Part shown: positions 24,582 to 33,497 of the stretch, piece by piece | Layout of the letters: each line of letters opens with the position of its first letter | How positions within the stretch are numbered: position 1 is the stretch's first letter | Assembly: GCA_019416065.1 (NCBI GenBank) | Contig: DXYB01000006.1 | Coordinates: 1-64,000, forward strand | DNA: 64,000 nucleotides | From: Acidaminococcus sp. | GTDB lineage: Bacteria; Bacillota; Negativicutes; Acidaminococcales; Acidaminococcaceae | Reading direction: 5' to 3' | Position numbers and translations under genes: made by a program | The notes under the pieces: model-generated | The model's database searches: none | Seen by the model: the letters and a program-made list of their open reading frames with translations, nothing else | What the model was told of the DNA's origin: nothing

Positions 24582-24776
24582 ATGGAACCAGAAAGTAAAG
24601 CGGGCTGGGGTGGCAAGAGAGAGGGAGCAGGGAGAAGGCCTGCGGCAAAGGACTGCACAGAGCGCAAGATGCGTTCACTACGTGCGTCTGATGCTGAGTG
24701 GGAACTCATTAAGGCGTTTGCTAAAGCGGTCAAGGATGATATAGCAAGGGCCGAACGAATGTTGAATACTGTTTAG
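24582..24776 (+). CDS. small AT-hook/RHH-like DNA-binding protein (copy 2)
   Basis: A 64-aa paralogue of the genes at 24301 and 47697: GWGGKREGAGRRPA at the N-terminus and then RKMRSLRASDAEWELIKAFA. It has its own promoter inside an inverted repeat and an intrinsic terminator, but no membrane peptide before it. Possible autoregulator. Confidence 0.65.
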   Translation: MEPESKAGWGGKREGAGRRPAAKDCTERKMRSLRASDAEWELIKAFAKAVKDDIARAERMLNTV

Positions 24777-24800
24777 GGCGTTGTCAAGGCAACGTCCTTT
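24777..24800 (+). terminator. intrinsic terminator
   Basis: GGGCGTTG pairs with CAACGTCC (one G-U) around a short loop, followed by TTTT. It starts 1 nt after the stop of copy 2 and isolates it from the terminase genes. Confidence 0.75.
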
Positions 24801-24934
24801 TCATTTTCGCGAAATAAAAAAGGTACTTCTGGCAAAGAAAAAAGCCCGAGAGTCTTTCGACGCCCGAAAGAATTCTAGATACAAAAGTTTTTACTACGTT
24901 GTTATTACAACACTTTAATTGGGAGGGGATAAAA

Positions 24935-25459
24935 ATGAAAATTTCAAAAGGCATTTTATCCCTGACCACAACACAGACGGCAATGGCGCAGGCTTTGGGA
25001 ATTAGCCAGCAGAGGGTGTCAAAGATGTTGCAAGAAGGCACCATGGTGGCCGACAAACAAGGCGCCTTGCTGGTCGTTGCCAGTTTAAAGAACTATTACA
25101 ACAAAAAAGCTGTAGAAAATGCTGAAGATGGTGACGTAAACCTGCAAACAGAACGCGCTTTGCATGAGAAAGCAAAACGAGAAATTGCAGAACTGAGACT
25201 AGCAAAGATGCAGGGCAATGTATACGATGCTAAAACCGTTGAATTGGTTATGACGGAAATGCTTTCGAACCTTAGAACGCAGCTTTTAGGACTGCCCTCT
25301 AAGCTGGCACCATTGTTAGAAGAAGCGTCAAAAGAAAAAATTTATGAAACCATGACAAAAGAACTGGAAGAACGTTTGCAAGAACTGTCAGAGTATAAGC
25401 CCGACCTGTTTATGGAAGATACGATAGAAGAAGGTGATACCGATGAAACCGGGGATTGA
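24935..25459 (+). CDS. terminase small subunit (Nu1-like)
   Basis: A 174-aa protein with an N-terminal winged HTH (AQALGISQQRVSKMLQEG) and a helical C-terminal part (REIAELRLAKMQGNVYDAKTVE) typical of Nu1/TerS. It recognises cos DNA and recruits the large subunit. ATG 24935 has GGGAGGGG upstream. The frame open from 24899 lacks a ribosome site. The end overlaps the large subunit start. Confidence 0.85.
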   Translation: MKISKGILSLTTTQTAMAQALGISQQRVSKMLQEGTMVADKQGALLVVASLKNYYNKKAVENAEDGDVNLQTERALHEKAKREIAELRLAKMQGNVYDAKTVELVMTEMLSNLRTQLLGLPSKLAPLLEEASKEKIYETMTKELEERLQELSEYKPDLFMEDTIEEGDTDETGD

Positions 25460-27317
25460 GTTATGGAAATATGCCTCTGAGCATGGGCTAAAGCCACTCC
25501 CTAAAACATCGGTTTCTGAATGGGCAGATGCCTACAGGATGCTTTCTAATACTTCGGCAGAGCCTGGACGCTGGAAAACAAGCCGGGCACCATATCAGAA
25601 AGAAATTATGGATGCTTTCACGCAGTCCGGCGTTCATCAAGTCGTGGTTAAAAGTGCCAGTCAGTTAGGTAAAAGCGATATCATGCTTAATGTTATAGGC
25701 CGTTATGCCCATTTGGACCCTTGCAGCATTATGATGATTCAACCCACAGTAGAAATGGCAGAGGATTTCTCCAAAACCAGAGTTACACCGATGATTAGGG
25801 ATACTAAAGTGTTAAACGGACTTTTCAGCGACGTTAAAACAAGAGACAGCAACAATACAATTCTCAGTAAGCTGTTTCCCGGCGGGCGTCTGATTATGTG
25901 CGGGGCTAACAGTCCGGCGGGCCTTGCGTCCCGTCCTATTCGTGTGCTGCTATGTGATGAAGTGGATCGATTTCCGGCTTCAGCAGGGCAGGAAGGAGAT
26001 CCGGTTGACCTTGCCAGCAAACGTATGACCACATTCTGGAATTACGTCATGGGGCTGTTTTCTACGCCTACCCTTGATGGAGGGAGCAGAATCGATATCG
26101 CTTACCAAGCCGGAACTCGTGAAGAGTGGCAGCATCAATGCCCCAATTGCGGGGAATATCACAAGCTGGATTACACGGAAATGGAACCAGAAGCTGTGGA
26201 AACTGGGATGGTGCAAGGGCGGCGTTCTTATTTTGTAAAATCCGTAAAATGGCGCTGTCCTGATTGTGGCTTTGCATTCACAGAAAGAGAAATAAAGGCA
26301 GCACCACAAAAATACGTTGCACAGAATCCAGCTACTATTGGCGGCGGGTGCCGGTCATTCTATTTAAACGCTTTCAGTTCTCCCTGGATTACCTGGGCCG
26401 ATATTATGAAAGAGTGGCTGGAAGCCAAAGGGGACCCAAACCGGGAAAAAGTTGCTATGAATACGCGGTTTGGAGAAAGCTACAAGGCAGCTAGAGCGTT
26501 TGAAAGTGACAATTTCTTGTTGCAGCGCAGGGAAAAATACAGTGCTGAACTTCCAGAAGGCGTGCTGCTGTTGACGGCGGCGGTGGATACGCAGGATAAC
26601 CGCCTGGAATATGAAATTTGCGGCTGGGGATATGGAGAAGAAGCCTGGGGAATTGCTAAAGGCATTATTCCAAGCCCTCCAAACCGGGCGCAAACGTGGG
26701 AAGAACTAGATAAGGTCCTTGACCGAGTTTATACTTTTGCTGATGGAACCGGCTTAAAAGTCCGCCGTACTATGATTGACTACGGCGGGCATTATTCCGG
26801 GGCGGTAATTCGATACTGCGAGCAGACTTTCAACAAAGGAAGAATTGCAATCATTGGCCGGGCCGGACTGGGAATTCCCTTGTACAATGGAAAGACGGCA
26901 AAATCAAAGTATTCCACTTGGATGCCTGTAGTTATTCTGGGTGTTGATGACGGGAAACAGGAAATCATGAACCGAATCAGCGTTAAAGAACCCGGCCCAC
27001 TGTATTTCCATTTTCCGCTAGATGAACCGGGAATAATGGGAAACAGGGGATATGATGAACGGTATTTCAGGGGCCTGATTTCAGAGCAGCGAAAAACTGT
27101 AAAAAGAAACGGGACGTACCAAGAACGCTGGGAACCGATTAAGGGGATCAGAAATGAACCGTTAGACCTGCGAAATTACAACCTTGCCTGTATGCAGAGC
27201 TTAACGCCTGATTGGGATGCCCTGTATAGGCTTTTACATACTAAAGAAGGACAACAGGGAAAGCCACTGCAAAGGCAAGAAAATAGGCGGCTATCAGCAA
27301 ATACGAATATCTGGTAA
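25443..27317 (+). CDS. terminase large subunit (GpA family)
   Basis: A lambda GpA-type packaging ATPase/nuclease of 624 aa. A Walker A-like SASQLGKSD is at about 71-79 and Walker B LLCDEVD at about 169-175. A zinc-binding pair CPNC...CPDC follows (about 235-280), and then the nuclease domain (LTAAVDTQDNRLEYEICGWG). ATG 25443 is chosen. GTG 25434 is 9 nt upstream in frame. GpA terminases generate cohesive ends, so the phage probably uses cos packaging. Confidence 0.92.
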   Translation: MKPGIELWKYASEHGLKPLPKTSVSEWADAYRMLSNTSAEPGRWKTSRAPYQKEIMDAFTQSGVHQVVVKSASQLGKSDIMLNVIGRYAHLDPCSIMMIQPTVEMAEDFSKTRVTPMIRDTKVLNGLFSDVKTRDSNNTILSKLFPGGRLIMCGANSPAGLASRPIRVLLCDEVDRFPASAGQEGDPVDLASKRMTTFWNYVMGLFSTPTLDGGSRIDIAYQAGTREEWQHQCPNCGEYHKLDYTEMEPEAVETGMVQGRRSYFVKSVKWRCPDCGFAFTEREIKAAPQKYVAQNPATIGGGCRSFYLNAFSSPWITWADIMKEWLEAKGDPNREKVAMNTRFGESYKAARAFESDNFLLQRREKYSAELPEGVLLLTAAVDTQDNRLEYEICGWGYGEEAWGIAKGIIPSPPNRAQTWEELDKVLDRVYTFADGTGLKVRRTMIDYGGHYSGAVIRYCEQTFNKGRIAIIGRAGLGIPLYNGKTAKSKYSTWMPVVILGVDDGKQEIMNRISVKEPGPLYFHFPLDEPGIMGNRGYDERYFRGLISEQRKTVKRNGTYQERWEPIKGIRNEPLDLRNYNLACMQSLTPDWDALYRLLHTKEGQQGKPLQRQENRRLSANTNIW

Positions 27318-27324
27318 GTGTTTA

Positions 27325-27353
27325 GGTCATTGCGAAAAGCAGTGGCCTTTTTT
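27325..27353 (+). terminator. terminator-like hairpin inside the late operon
   Basis: GGTCATTGC (27325-27333) pairs with GCAGTGGCC (27339-27347) with two G-U pairs, a GAAAA loop and then TTTTTT. It lies between the terminase and head genes without an obvious new promoter, so it may attenuate rather than stop transcription. Confidence 0.65.
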
Positions 27354-27367
27354 GATGGAGAAAAGCT

Positions 27368-27586
27368 ATGAGCAAGATACAAAACGAACGCTTAAAAATG
27401 TATCTGGAAGCAGAAAAGGCAGTGCTTACAGGGCAAAGTTATACCATTGGCAACAGAACCTTGACACGGGCCAGTCTTGCCACTATACAGGCGGCTATTA
27501 ATGACCTGGTAGCGGCAGGCGCAACTGTTGATGATGAACTACTGGACCCGGCAGGAAGTACTAAGCGGGTTGTGCTGATGGATTAA
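27368..27586 (+). CDS. gpW/DUF6148-type head-tail joining protein
   Basis: A 72-aa helical protein (LKMYLEAEKAVLTGQSYTIG, then RTLTRASLATIQAAI) matching the DUF6148/gpW-like pattern. It lies between the terminase and portal, as in lambda. It acts at the head-tail interface. Confidence 0.8.
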   Translation: MSKIQNERLKMYLEAEKAVLTGQSYTIGNRTLTRASLATIQAAINDLVAAGATVDDELLDPAGSTKRVVLMD

Positions 27587-27597
27587 GGAGGGAGACA

Positions 27598-29205
27598 ATG
27601 AGCAAGAAAAACAAGCTGATTAAGTCCAGGATTCGGTCACCGGCTGTAAAAAACAGCGGGTATTCCGATGGTGGGGCGTCCTTCGAGAAAGACGCCTTGC
27701 GGTCATGGCGGCCGCAGCGGCTTTCTGCGAAGTCGGACATTGACGCTAATTTAATTACGCTGCGTAACCGGGCAGCTGACCAAGTGATTAATACACCGAT
27801 TGGTGCAGCGGCTATTATGACCAGCGTAATGAATACCGTAGGCGCAGGCTTGCGGCTATTCCCTAGAATCCCTTTTAAAACGTTAGGACTAACGCCTGAT
27901 GAAGCCAGAGAATGGGAACGCCACACCGTACAGGAATTCAAACTATGGTCCGAATCCAGAGAGTGTGACATTTACCGGCGAAACAATTTCTTAGAAATGC
28001 AAAATATCGCTTATGCAACGTATCTCACTGATGGCGACAGTTTCGCCTTGTTCCGCCGGAAAGCTCCCTCTAAGAATTTTCCTTATACACTGAAAATACA
28101 GCTGGTGGAAGCTAACCGGGTAAGTAATCCCATAGGAACGGGGAGCATGTATAGCGCACCAAACAGTTACGGTGTAGAACAGTTAAACCCGGACAACGGA
28201 AACCGGATTATAAACGGTGTGGAAGTGGATGATGACGGGGCGCTGGTGGCATTTTGGATTTCCAATAGAGTACCGGGCGACTATGTAAGTCTGGACGGTG
28301 TGACCACCTGGCAGCGAGTAAAGGCGTTTGGAAGTTATTCCGAGATGCCTAATGTCCTGCAAGTGTGCCACGATGAACGGGCCGAACAGTACCGGGGTGT
28401 GCCTTATTTAGCACCTGTTTTAGAGAATCTAAAGCAGATTGGAAGGTATTGCAGCGCTGAACTGACAGCGGCCATTATTCGCAGTTTCCTCTCTGTGTTC
28501 TTTACCAACACTAATGCCAGCAACTCCATTGACAATATTCTCCCTGATGCCTACGGCAATATAAAACCGGAAACTACGGAGGGTGTAGTTGACGCAGCAG
28601 CCTACCGGTTAGGGCCCGGCACGCTGAATTCCCTGCCTAAAGGTGTAGACGTAAAAACCGTAGACAGTGCCAACGCACAAAGTGCCTACGACAGCTACAT
28701 GACGCACCTGGAAAAGAGCGTTTCAGCGGCGTTGGATATTCCTTATGAAGTACTGTTTAAGAACTTTAATTCTTCTTATAGTGCATCGAGGGCAGCACTA
28801 TTGCAGGCGCAGGCGGAATTTAAAACCCGGCGCAAGTGGTTTGCTACGGATTTTTGCCAACCAATCTATGAACAGTGGCTAACAGAAGCGATTGTTTTAG
28901 GGCGTATTGATGCACCGGGTTATTTTGATGATCCGCTGCTAAAAAAGGCTTGGTCAACGGCGGACTGGTTCGGGCCGGCCATGAGTATTTTGGACCCTGT
29001 AAAAGATGCGCAAGGTTCAGCCCTCCGGGTTGCTTATGGACTGTCTACCAGAGAGCGGGAAGCTGCTGAAATGACAGGAAGTGATTTTGAAGATAACGCT
29101 ATAGAGCTTGCCTATGAACAAACTTTCCTGAATCAGTTAGGCTTGCAACTGGGAGACGTTAAAAATATTACAGAAAAGGAGGATTCAAATAAAAACGATG
29201 AATAA
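27598..29205 (+). CDS. lambda-family portal protein
   Basis: A 535-aa portal. Recognised by NRAADQVINTPIGAAAIMTS, the ATYLTDGDSFALF segment and DIPYEVLFKNFNSSYSASRA, all typical of the lambda gpB family. It forms the dodecameric DNA gate. AAGGAGGGAG precedes ATG 27598. It overlaps the protease gene by 8 nt. Confidence 0.92.
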   Translation: MSKKNKLIKSRIRSPAVKNSGYSDGGASFEKDALRSWRPQRLSAKSDIDANLITLRNRAADQVINTPIGAAAIMTSVMNTVGAGLRLFPRIPFKTLGLTPDEAREWERHTVQEFKLWSESRECDIYRRNNFLEMQNIAYATYLTDGDSFALFRRKAPSKNFPYTLKIQLVEANRVSNPIGTGSMYSAPNSYGVEQLNPDNGNRIINGVEVDDDGALVAFWISNRVPGDYVSLDGVTTWQRVKAFGSYSEMPNVLQVCHDERAEQYRGVPYLAPVLENLKQIGRYCSAELTAAIIRSFLSVFFTNTNASNSIDNILPDAYGNIKPETTEGVVDAAAYRLGPGTLNSLPKGVDVKTVDSANAQSAYDSYMTHLEKSVSAALDIPYEVLFKNFNSSYSASRAALLQAQAEFKTRRKWFATDFCQPIYEQWLTEAIVLGRIDAPGYFDDPLLKKAWSTADWFGPAMSILDPVKDAQGSALRVAYGLSTREREAAEMTGSDFEDNAIELAYEQTFLNQLGLQLGDVKNITEKEDSNKNDE

Positions 29206-30295
29206 ATTCTGGACTATTAAAAATGAAGCAGACGCACCAGAAGCAGAGATTTACCTTTACGGGGAAATTTCTGCAGATGCGCAGCTGTACAAAGAGCTGT
29301 TCGGCGATGAAGAAATGAAATCAGCAAAAATGTTTGCTGATGATCTGAATGCGCTGGAAGGGAAAAACGTATTGCTGCGGATTAATTCCCCGGGCGGGGA
29401 CGTGTTCCAAGCGCAAGCCATGTATTCGCTTTTACAGGCATATCCTGGCAACGTGACGTGTCATATTGATGGGGTTTGTGCCAGTGCTGCAACGGTAGTT
29501 GCTTGTGCTGCGGATAAAATCATTATGCCGCAGAATGGGCTGTTTATGATCCACAACCCTTCTGTGGGAATTGTGGATAACATGACCGCTGCTGACCTGG
29601 AACGGCTAAAGAGCGTGCTGGATAAAGTCGCTGCCTCTATCCTAACTGTCTATGAGCGGCGCTGTGGTGAGAAAACGCCTTCTGACGACTTAATTAAGCT
29701 TATGGATAGTGAGACATGGCTTGATGCAAAAGAAGCCCTGGAACGGGGATTTGTGGACGAGGTGGACGAGTACGACGTGGCCGCCTCTCTAACTGACAGC
29801 AAGGTTTTAATGATTAATGGCCTGGCAATGCCTGGAATGAAAGCCTATCAAAAAGAAATTTTAGATAGATTGAAGCCAAGAAAGGAAGAGGTGAAAAACG
29901 TGGCAGATAAAGCACTGGTAGAAAGGATTCTTGATTTTCTAAATGGAAATCAAGACGTAAAGGCGGCAGATGAAGCGGCCACTAAAGAAAAAGAGCGTCT
30001 GGAAGCTCTGGATGCTATGAAAGGCGAAAATGCCTATGTCAATGCATTGGTAGATGTAGCCAAGGCGCAAAACAAAACGGTGGAAGAACTGAAACCGTTT
30101 GTGGAAGCGGTGGAAAAGGTGCGGCCGGAAAACAAAGCGTTTGAAGAACTGAAAACGCTGATTCAAGACCAGCTGCACTCAGGGGCCGAAGGGGTAAAAC
30201 CTCAAATTGAGGAAACCGCAGAAATGAAAGCGGCGGCAAAAAGACAGGCAGGGATTGACGCTGTCGTGTCTCTGGTAAATGGAAAGAGAGGATAA
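29198..30295 (+). CDS. ClpP-type prohead protease/scaffold
   Basis: A 365-aa protein. The N-terminal half is an S14/ClpP-like protease: RINSPGGDVFQA, catalytic Ser in VCASAATVVA and His in FMIHNPSVG. The C-terminal third is a charged coiled coil, the likely scaffold part as in lambda C/Nu3. Processes or scaffolds the capsid. Confidence 0.92.
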   Translation: MNKFWTIKNEADAPEAEIYLYGEISADAQLYKELFGDEEMKSAKMFADDLNALEGKNVLLRINSPGGDVFQAQAMYSLLQAYPGNVTCHIDGVCASAATVVACAADKIIMPQNGLFMIHNPSVGIVDNMTAADLERLKSVLDKVAASILTVYERRCGEKTPSDDLIKLMDSETWLDAKEALERGFVDEVDEYDVAASLTDSKVLMINGLAMPGMKAYQKEILDRLKPRKEEVKNVADKALVERILDFLNGNQDVKAADEAATKEKERLEALDAMKGENAYVNALVDVAKAQNKTVEELKPFVEAVEKVRPENKAFEELKTLIQDQLHSGAEGVKPQIEETAEMKAAAKRQAGIDAVVSLVNGKRG

Positions 30296-30300
30296 GGACC

Positions 30301-30639
30301 ATGGCAATTTACGAAAGCAACAAAATCACGGCGGCAAACTTGCTGGCGGGGCCGGAAGTTCCGGTTTTAACTAAAAACTATCCTGTTACGGCGGGAAAAG
30401 CCCTTGCAAAAGGCACCTTGCTGACCGTTGGTGAAGATGGAAAAGCTGCTGCAACGGTTAAAGGCGGCGTTGCCAGTGCTATTGTGGCTAATGATGCCGA
30501 CGCTAAAGCAACGGTAGTTACTGCTTATGTTGCGGGCCGGTTTAACCGTGAGACCGTAATTGCAGATAGCGCTGACACTGTAGCAGCCCATGAGGAAGAA
30601 CTGCGTAAAGTTGGGATTCATCTGACGTCTAGCAAATAA
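30301..30639 (+). CDS. head decoration protein (gpD-like)
   Basis: A 112-aa protein with repeated short beta patterns (KGTLLTVGEDGKAAAT, SAIVANDADAKATVV) and position between protease and capsid, as lambda gpD. It would stabilise the expanded head. Confidence 0.82.
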   Translation: MAIYESNKITAANLLAGPEVPVLTKNYPVTAGKALAKGTLLTVGEDGKAAATVKGGVASAIVANDADAKATVVTAYVAGRFNRETVIADSADTVAAHEEELRKVGIHLTSSK

Positions 30640-30653
30640 GGAGGAAATGAACA

Positions 30654-31709
30654 ATGATTAATCTTAAAGATACTGTAGCTTTAATGCAGGCAACTGAACG
30701 GTTTACCGCTCCTGCAGCAACTTTGCTTGATGCCTTTTTCCCTGTTATTCCTGAAACCGCTACGACTTCCACTATTGAAGTACAGTACCGGAAAGGTAAC
30801 AGACACTTGGCGCCTTATGTAGTACGGGGTGCTAAGAGCGTAAACGTGGCAAGGGAAGGCTTTAAATCTGATTTCTACAAACCTCCCATGATGGCGCCTT
30901 CCAGAGTTATTGATCCTGAAGCGCTGGACGAACGGGGCTTTGGTGAAAGTTTCTTCTCTACGAAAACCGGCGCACAGAGAGCTACGGAAATGCAGGCTCG
31001 TGACCTTGCAGAGTTGCAAGCCATGATCATTAACCGAAAAAATAAAATGGCCGCTGATATTCTTACCACTGGTAAATGCGATATCAAAGGGTATGCGGAT
31101 GACGGCAAAGAAGTCCTGATTGATACCGTAGATTATCACTGGGATCAGAAACTGGTACCCTCTGTGCTGTGGGATCAGGCCAACGCTACTATCTACGAAG
31201 ATATTCGTAACATGAGCCTGAAGATTCAAGAAAACGCCGGGATGGTACCTACTGTTATGCTGGTGGGTAAAAACGTAGCCGCCTACATGCTGAACAACGA
31301 CCAGATCATGAAATATTTGAGCGTTCCCAATGCACAGAACTTGTCAATGTTTAACCTGGAACCTAGGATTGTATCCCCGCAAGTTATGCGTGTGGGCATG
31401 ATTGCTTCTTTGAACCTGGAAGTATTCTCTTATATGGAGTCTTACCTGGACGATGACGGCAACGTGAAACCGTTCCTGGGCGAAAACGATGTTATTATCG
31501 GTGTTCCTGGCCGTGGTCGGCAGCTCCACGGGGCTGTTACCCTGCTGAATGATGCACAGAGCGGCTATAACACTTTTGCAGCGCCTTACGTACCTTACTA
31601 CAGCGGTGACAAGAGCAATCAGGAACTGAAACTCACGATGTACAGCCGTTGTATTTTGGCACCTGAAACTGTGGACGATTTCGCTTGTATTAAAACAAAG
31701 GGTGAATAA
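30654..31709 (+). CDS. major capsid protein (gpE family)
   Basis: A 351-aa protein of the lambda gpE family: TSTIEVQYRKGNRHLAPYV near the N-terminus, PMMAPSRVIDPEALDERGFG and the C-terminal YSRCILAPETVDDFACIKT. TAAGGAGG precedes the start. Shell protein of the head. Confidence 0.92.
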   Translation: MINLKDTVALMQATERFTAPAATLLDAFFPVIPETATTSTIEVQYRKGNRHLAPYVVRGAKSVNVAREGFKSDFYKPPMMAPSRVIDPEALDERGFGESFFSTKTGAQRATEMQARDLAELQAMIINRKNKMAADILTTGKCDIKGYADDGKEVLIDTVDYHWDQKLVPSVLWDQANATIYEDIRNMSLKIQENAGMVPTVMLVGKNVAAYMLNNDQIMKYLSVPNAQNLSMFNLEPRIVSPQVMRVGMIASLNLEVFSYMESYLDDDGNVKPFLGENDVIIGVPGRGRQLHGAVTLLNDAQSGYNTFAAPYVPYYSGDKSNQELKLTMYSRCILAPETVDDFACIKTKGE

Positions 31710-31711
31710 GC

Positions 31712-31924
31712 ATGCTGGTTAAAGTCACTCATGGCTATATTTCCTTGTCCGGTCAGATGATCGGGCGGGGGGATGTAGTGGAAATGGATAAAGCCTTAGC
31801 TGCCCGCTTCCTGAAGTCCGGACAAGTGGTGCAAATGGAACAGGCGGAAGTAAAACCGGCAGCACTTCCGGAAACAAAAGCAGAAGATGCTGTGGTAACA
31901 AAACCTGCAAGGCGGAAAAAATGA
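31712..31924 (+). CDS. small head-completion region protein
   Basis: A 70-aa protein. A compact N-terminal half (KVTHGYISLSGQMIGRGDVV) is followed by an Ala/Pro/Lys tail ending ARRKK. Overlaps the next gene by 4 nt (ATGA). Position fits a connector accessory. Not recognised further. Confidence 0.6.
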   Translation: MLVKVTHGYISLSGQMIGRGDVVEMDKALAARFLKSGQVVQMEQAEVKPAALPETKAEDAVVTKPARRKK

Positions 31925-32265
31925 ATTTCCGGGACAGCTTGCCCGCTGACAAGGCCGTGTTTTTCTGTCCGGACGAATTTGCCGAAGAACACGACTTAAA
32001 CGGGACTGTTTGTCCTTGCATTGTGCAGAGTCCTACAGCGCGGGAAACGTTCTTGCAAGGTGTAAGTTATGATGGGTATGATGGTATTTCCGGCAAGACG
32101 GTAATTGTTCACGTGGCAACGGATAAGCTGCCAGAAATTCCACGAGAAGGGCAGGTTTTTACCCTTGACGAGGAAACCATGACGGTTAATTCGTGCGTAA
32201 ATGATATTGGTATTTTGTCCATTACGTTACATCAGCACGTAGGAACCATGGAGGGCGTTTTATGA
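31921..32265 (+). CDS. head-tail connector-like protein
   Basis: A 114-aa beta-rich protein (KTVIVHVATDKLPEIPREGQ, TVNSCVNDIGILSITL) in the slot of lambda FII-type head-tail joining proteins. Called from position and length, with no firm motif. Overlaps neighbours at both ends by 4 nt. Confidence 0.6.
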   Translation: MNFRDSLPADKAVFFCPDEFAEEHDLNGTVCPCIVQSPTARETFLQGVSYDGYDGISGKTVIVHVATDKLPEIPREGQVFTLDEETMTVNSCVNDIGILSITLHQHVGTMEGVL

Positions 32266-32786
32266 GCATGGAAATAGAGCTGCAAGAAAGCAACGGACTA
32301 AAACAGGTGCTGGAAGGCCTTCCTGCTAATAAGCTATTGCCGGCTATCAGAAGGGCAACAAAACGGGCTGCAACGGCGGCCCGTACGTCCGGAACTAAGC
32401 GCTTGCGCAGTATCTATACTATCCATGCTTCTGATTTAAAAGCCCGCTCTCTGATTAAAAAAGTGGATGATGGCGCGCTGCTTAAGTTCCGGGGCGGGAT
32501 GGAACCTGTTACAAAGTACAGAGCACAGGAAAGGGCAAGCGGTATTTTCGTTAGCGTAAAACGTGGCGGCGGAAAGAAAGTTGCCCGGTCCTTTTCCCTT
32601 AAAGGCCGCTTTGTAGCTAGAGAGGGGAAAGAATGTTATCCGATTAAGGGCCTGTATGGGCCCGCCGTTCCACAGCTTTTTGAGAATCAAGAAGTTATGG
32701 ATACTATGGAAAAACGGGGCAGTGAGATTCTGGAAAAACGGCTTGAACACGAACTGGATTTAATCCTGAAAGGAACACTGAAATGA
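32262..32786 (+). CDS. minor tail protein Z-like
   Basis: A 174-aa basic protein with RRATKRAATAARTSGTKRLR and a C-terminal KGLYGPAVPQLFEN block typical of the lambda gpZ / tail-completion family. Starts at ATG 32262 or 32268. Confidence 0.72.
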   Translation: MSMEIELQESNGLKQVLEGLPANKLLPAIRRATKRAATAARTSGTKRLRSIYTIHASDLKARSLIKKVDDGALLKFRGGMEPVTKYRAQERASGIFVSVKRGGGKKVARSFSLKGRFVAREGKECYPIKGLYGPAVPQLFENQEVMDTMEKRGSEILEKRLEHELDLILKGTLK

Positions 32787-33262
32787 CACCATATGATGTA
32801 GCTAATGGCCTAGCTGGTTATTTAAAAGAGTGTTTAGCAGCTTTTGATGAACGCCTAGGAGCTGACAGCGGAATAACGTCTAAAACCCATGTGTACGCTG
32901 GTTTTCTTCCTAGAAGCCGGAACGTAGCGGATATGGAAAAGCTTTGCCCTGCTATAGTGGTACGGCCTGAAGCTGTGACGGACTCCAAGGATAGCAGCAC
33001 GGTATCCATTGTGGTATATGCGACTGTCTATGATAAAGACTTGCAGCAAGGGTATCTGTCCTTGTTCCACCTTTTGGAATTTGCCCGTGTTCACTTGCTG
33101 GAGAAGAATCCGGTAAATAATAAATACTGGATTCAGCCTGGTATGAAAACAACAGTACCGGATGAACAGCCTTATCCGCAATGGATCGGTGTTATTGAGT
33201 TTGACGTTATGGTTCCTCTTGTATTCAGCCCGTCAGAACTGTTACAAAGGTGGACGCAATGA
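32783..33262 (+). CDS. tail terminator-like protein
   Basis: A 159-aa protein starting TPYDVANGLAGYLKECLAAF, followed by beta segments (STVSIVVYATVYDKDLQQG). Its position between the Z-like protein and the sheath fits a tail terminator or neck protein. Overlaps neighbours by 4 nt. Confidence 0.55.
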   Translation: MTPYDVANGLAGYLKECLAAFDERLGADSGITSKTHVYAGFLPRSRNVADMEKLCPAIVVRPEAVTDSKDSSTVSIVVYATVYDKDLQQGYLSLFHLLEFARVHLLEKNPVNNKYWIQPGMKTTVPDEQPYPQWIGVIEFDVMVPLVFSPSELLQRWTQ

Positions 33263-33495
33263 AAAAGAAAAAGATCGAGCCTGTTGTTTATGTAGGGCCT
33301 GGGTTTAAAAGCCTGGACATTGCAACGTTTAAGATTTATGCGGATGGTATTCCTAAGGAATATGTCGCAGATCCCGTATATAAGCGTCTTTTTGTACGGC
33401 CTGATGAACTGGACAAGGCCCGCAAAGAGATTGCGAAAAGCGGGACATTGTTAAATACGCTTTATAAACAAGCGGAAAAGAAAGGTGGTAAATAA
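33259..33495 (+). CDS. small protein upstream of the sheath
   Basis: A 78-aa basic protein (KKKKIEPVVYVGPGFKSLDI). ATG 33259 overlaps the end of the preceding gene. Similar small genes precede the sheath gene in Mu/P2-like Firmicute phages. Function unknown. Confidence 0.6.
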   Translation: MKKKKIEPVVYVGPGFKSLDIATFKIYADGIPKEYVADPVYKRLFVRPDELDKARKEIAKSGTLLNTLYKQAEKKGGK

Positions 33496-33497
33496 AT

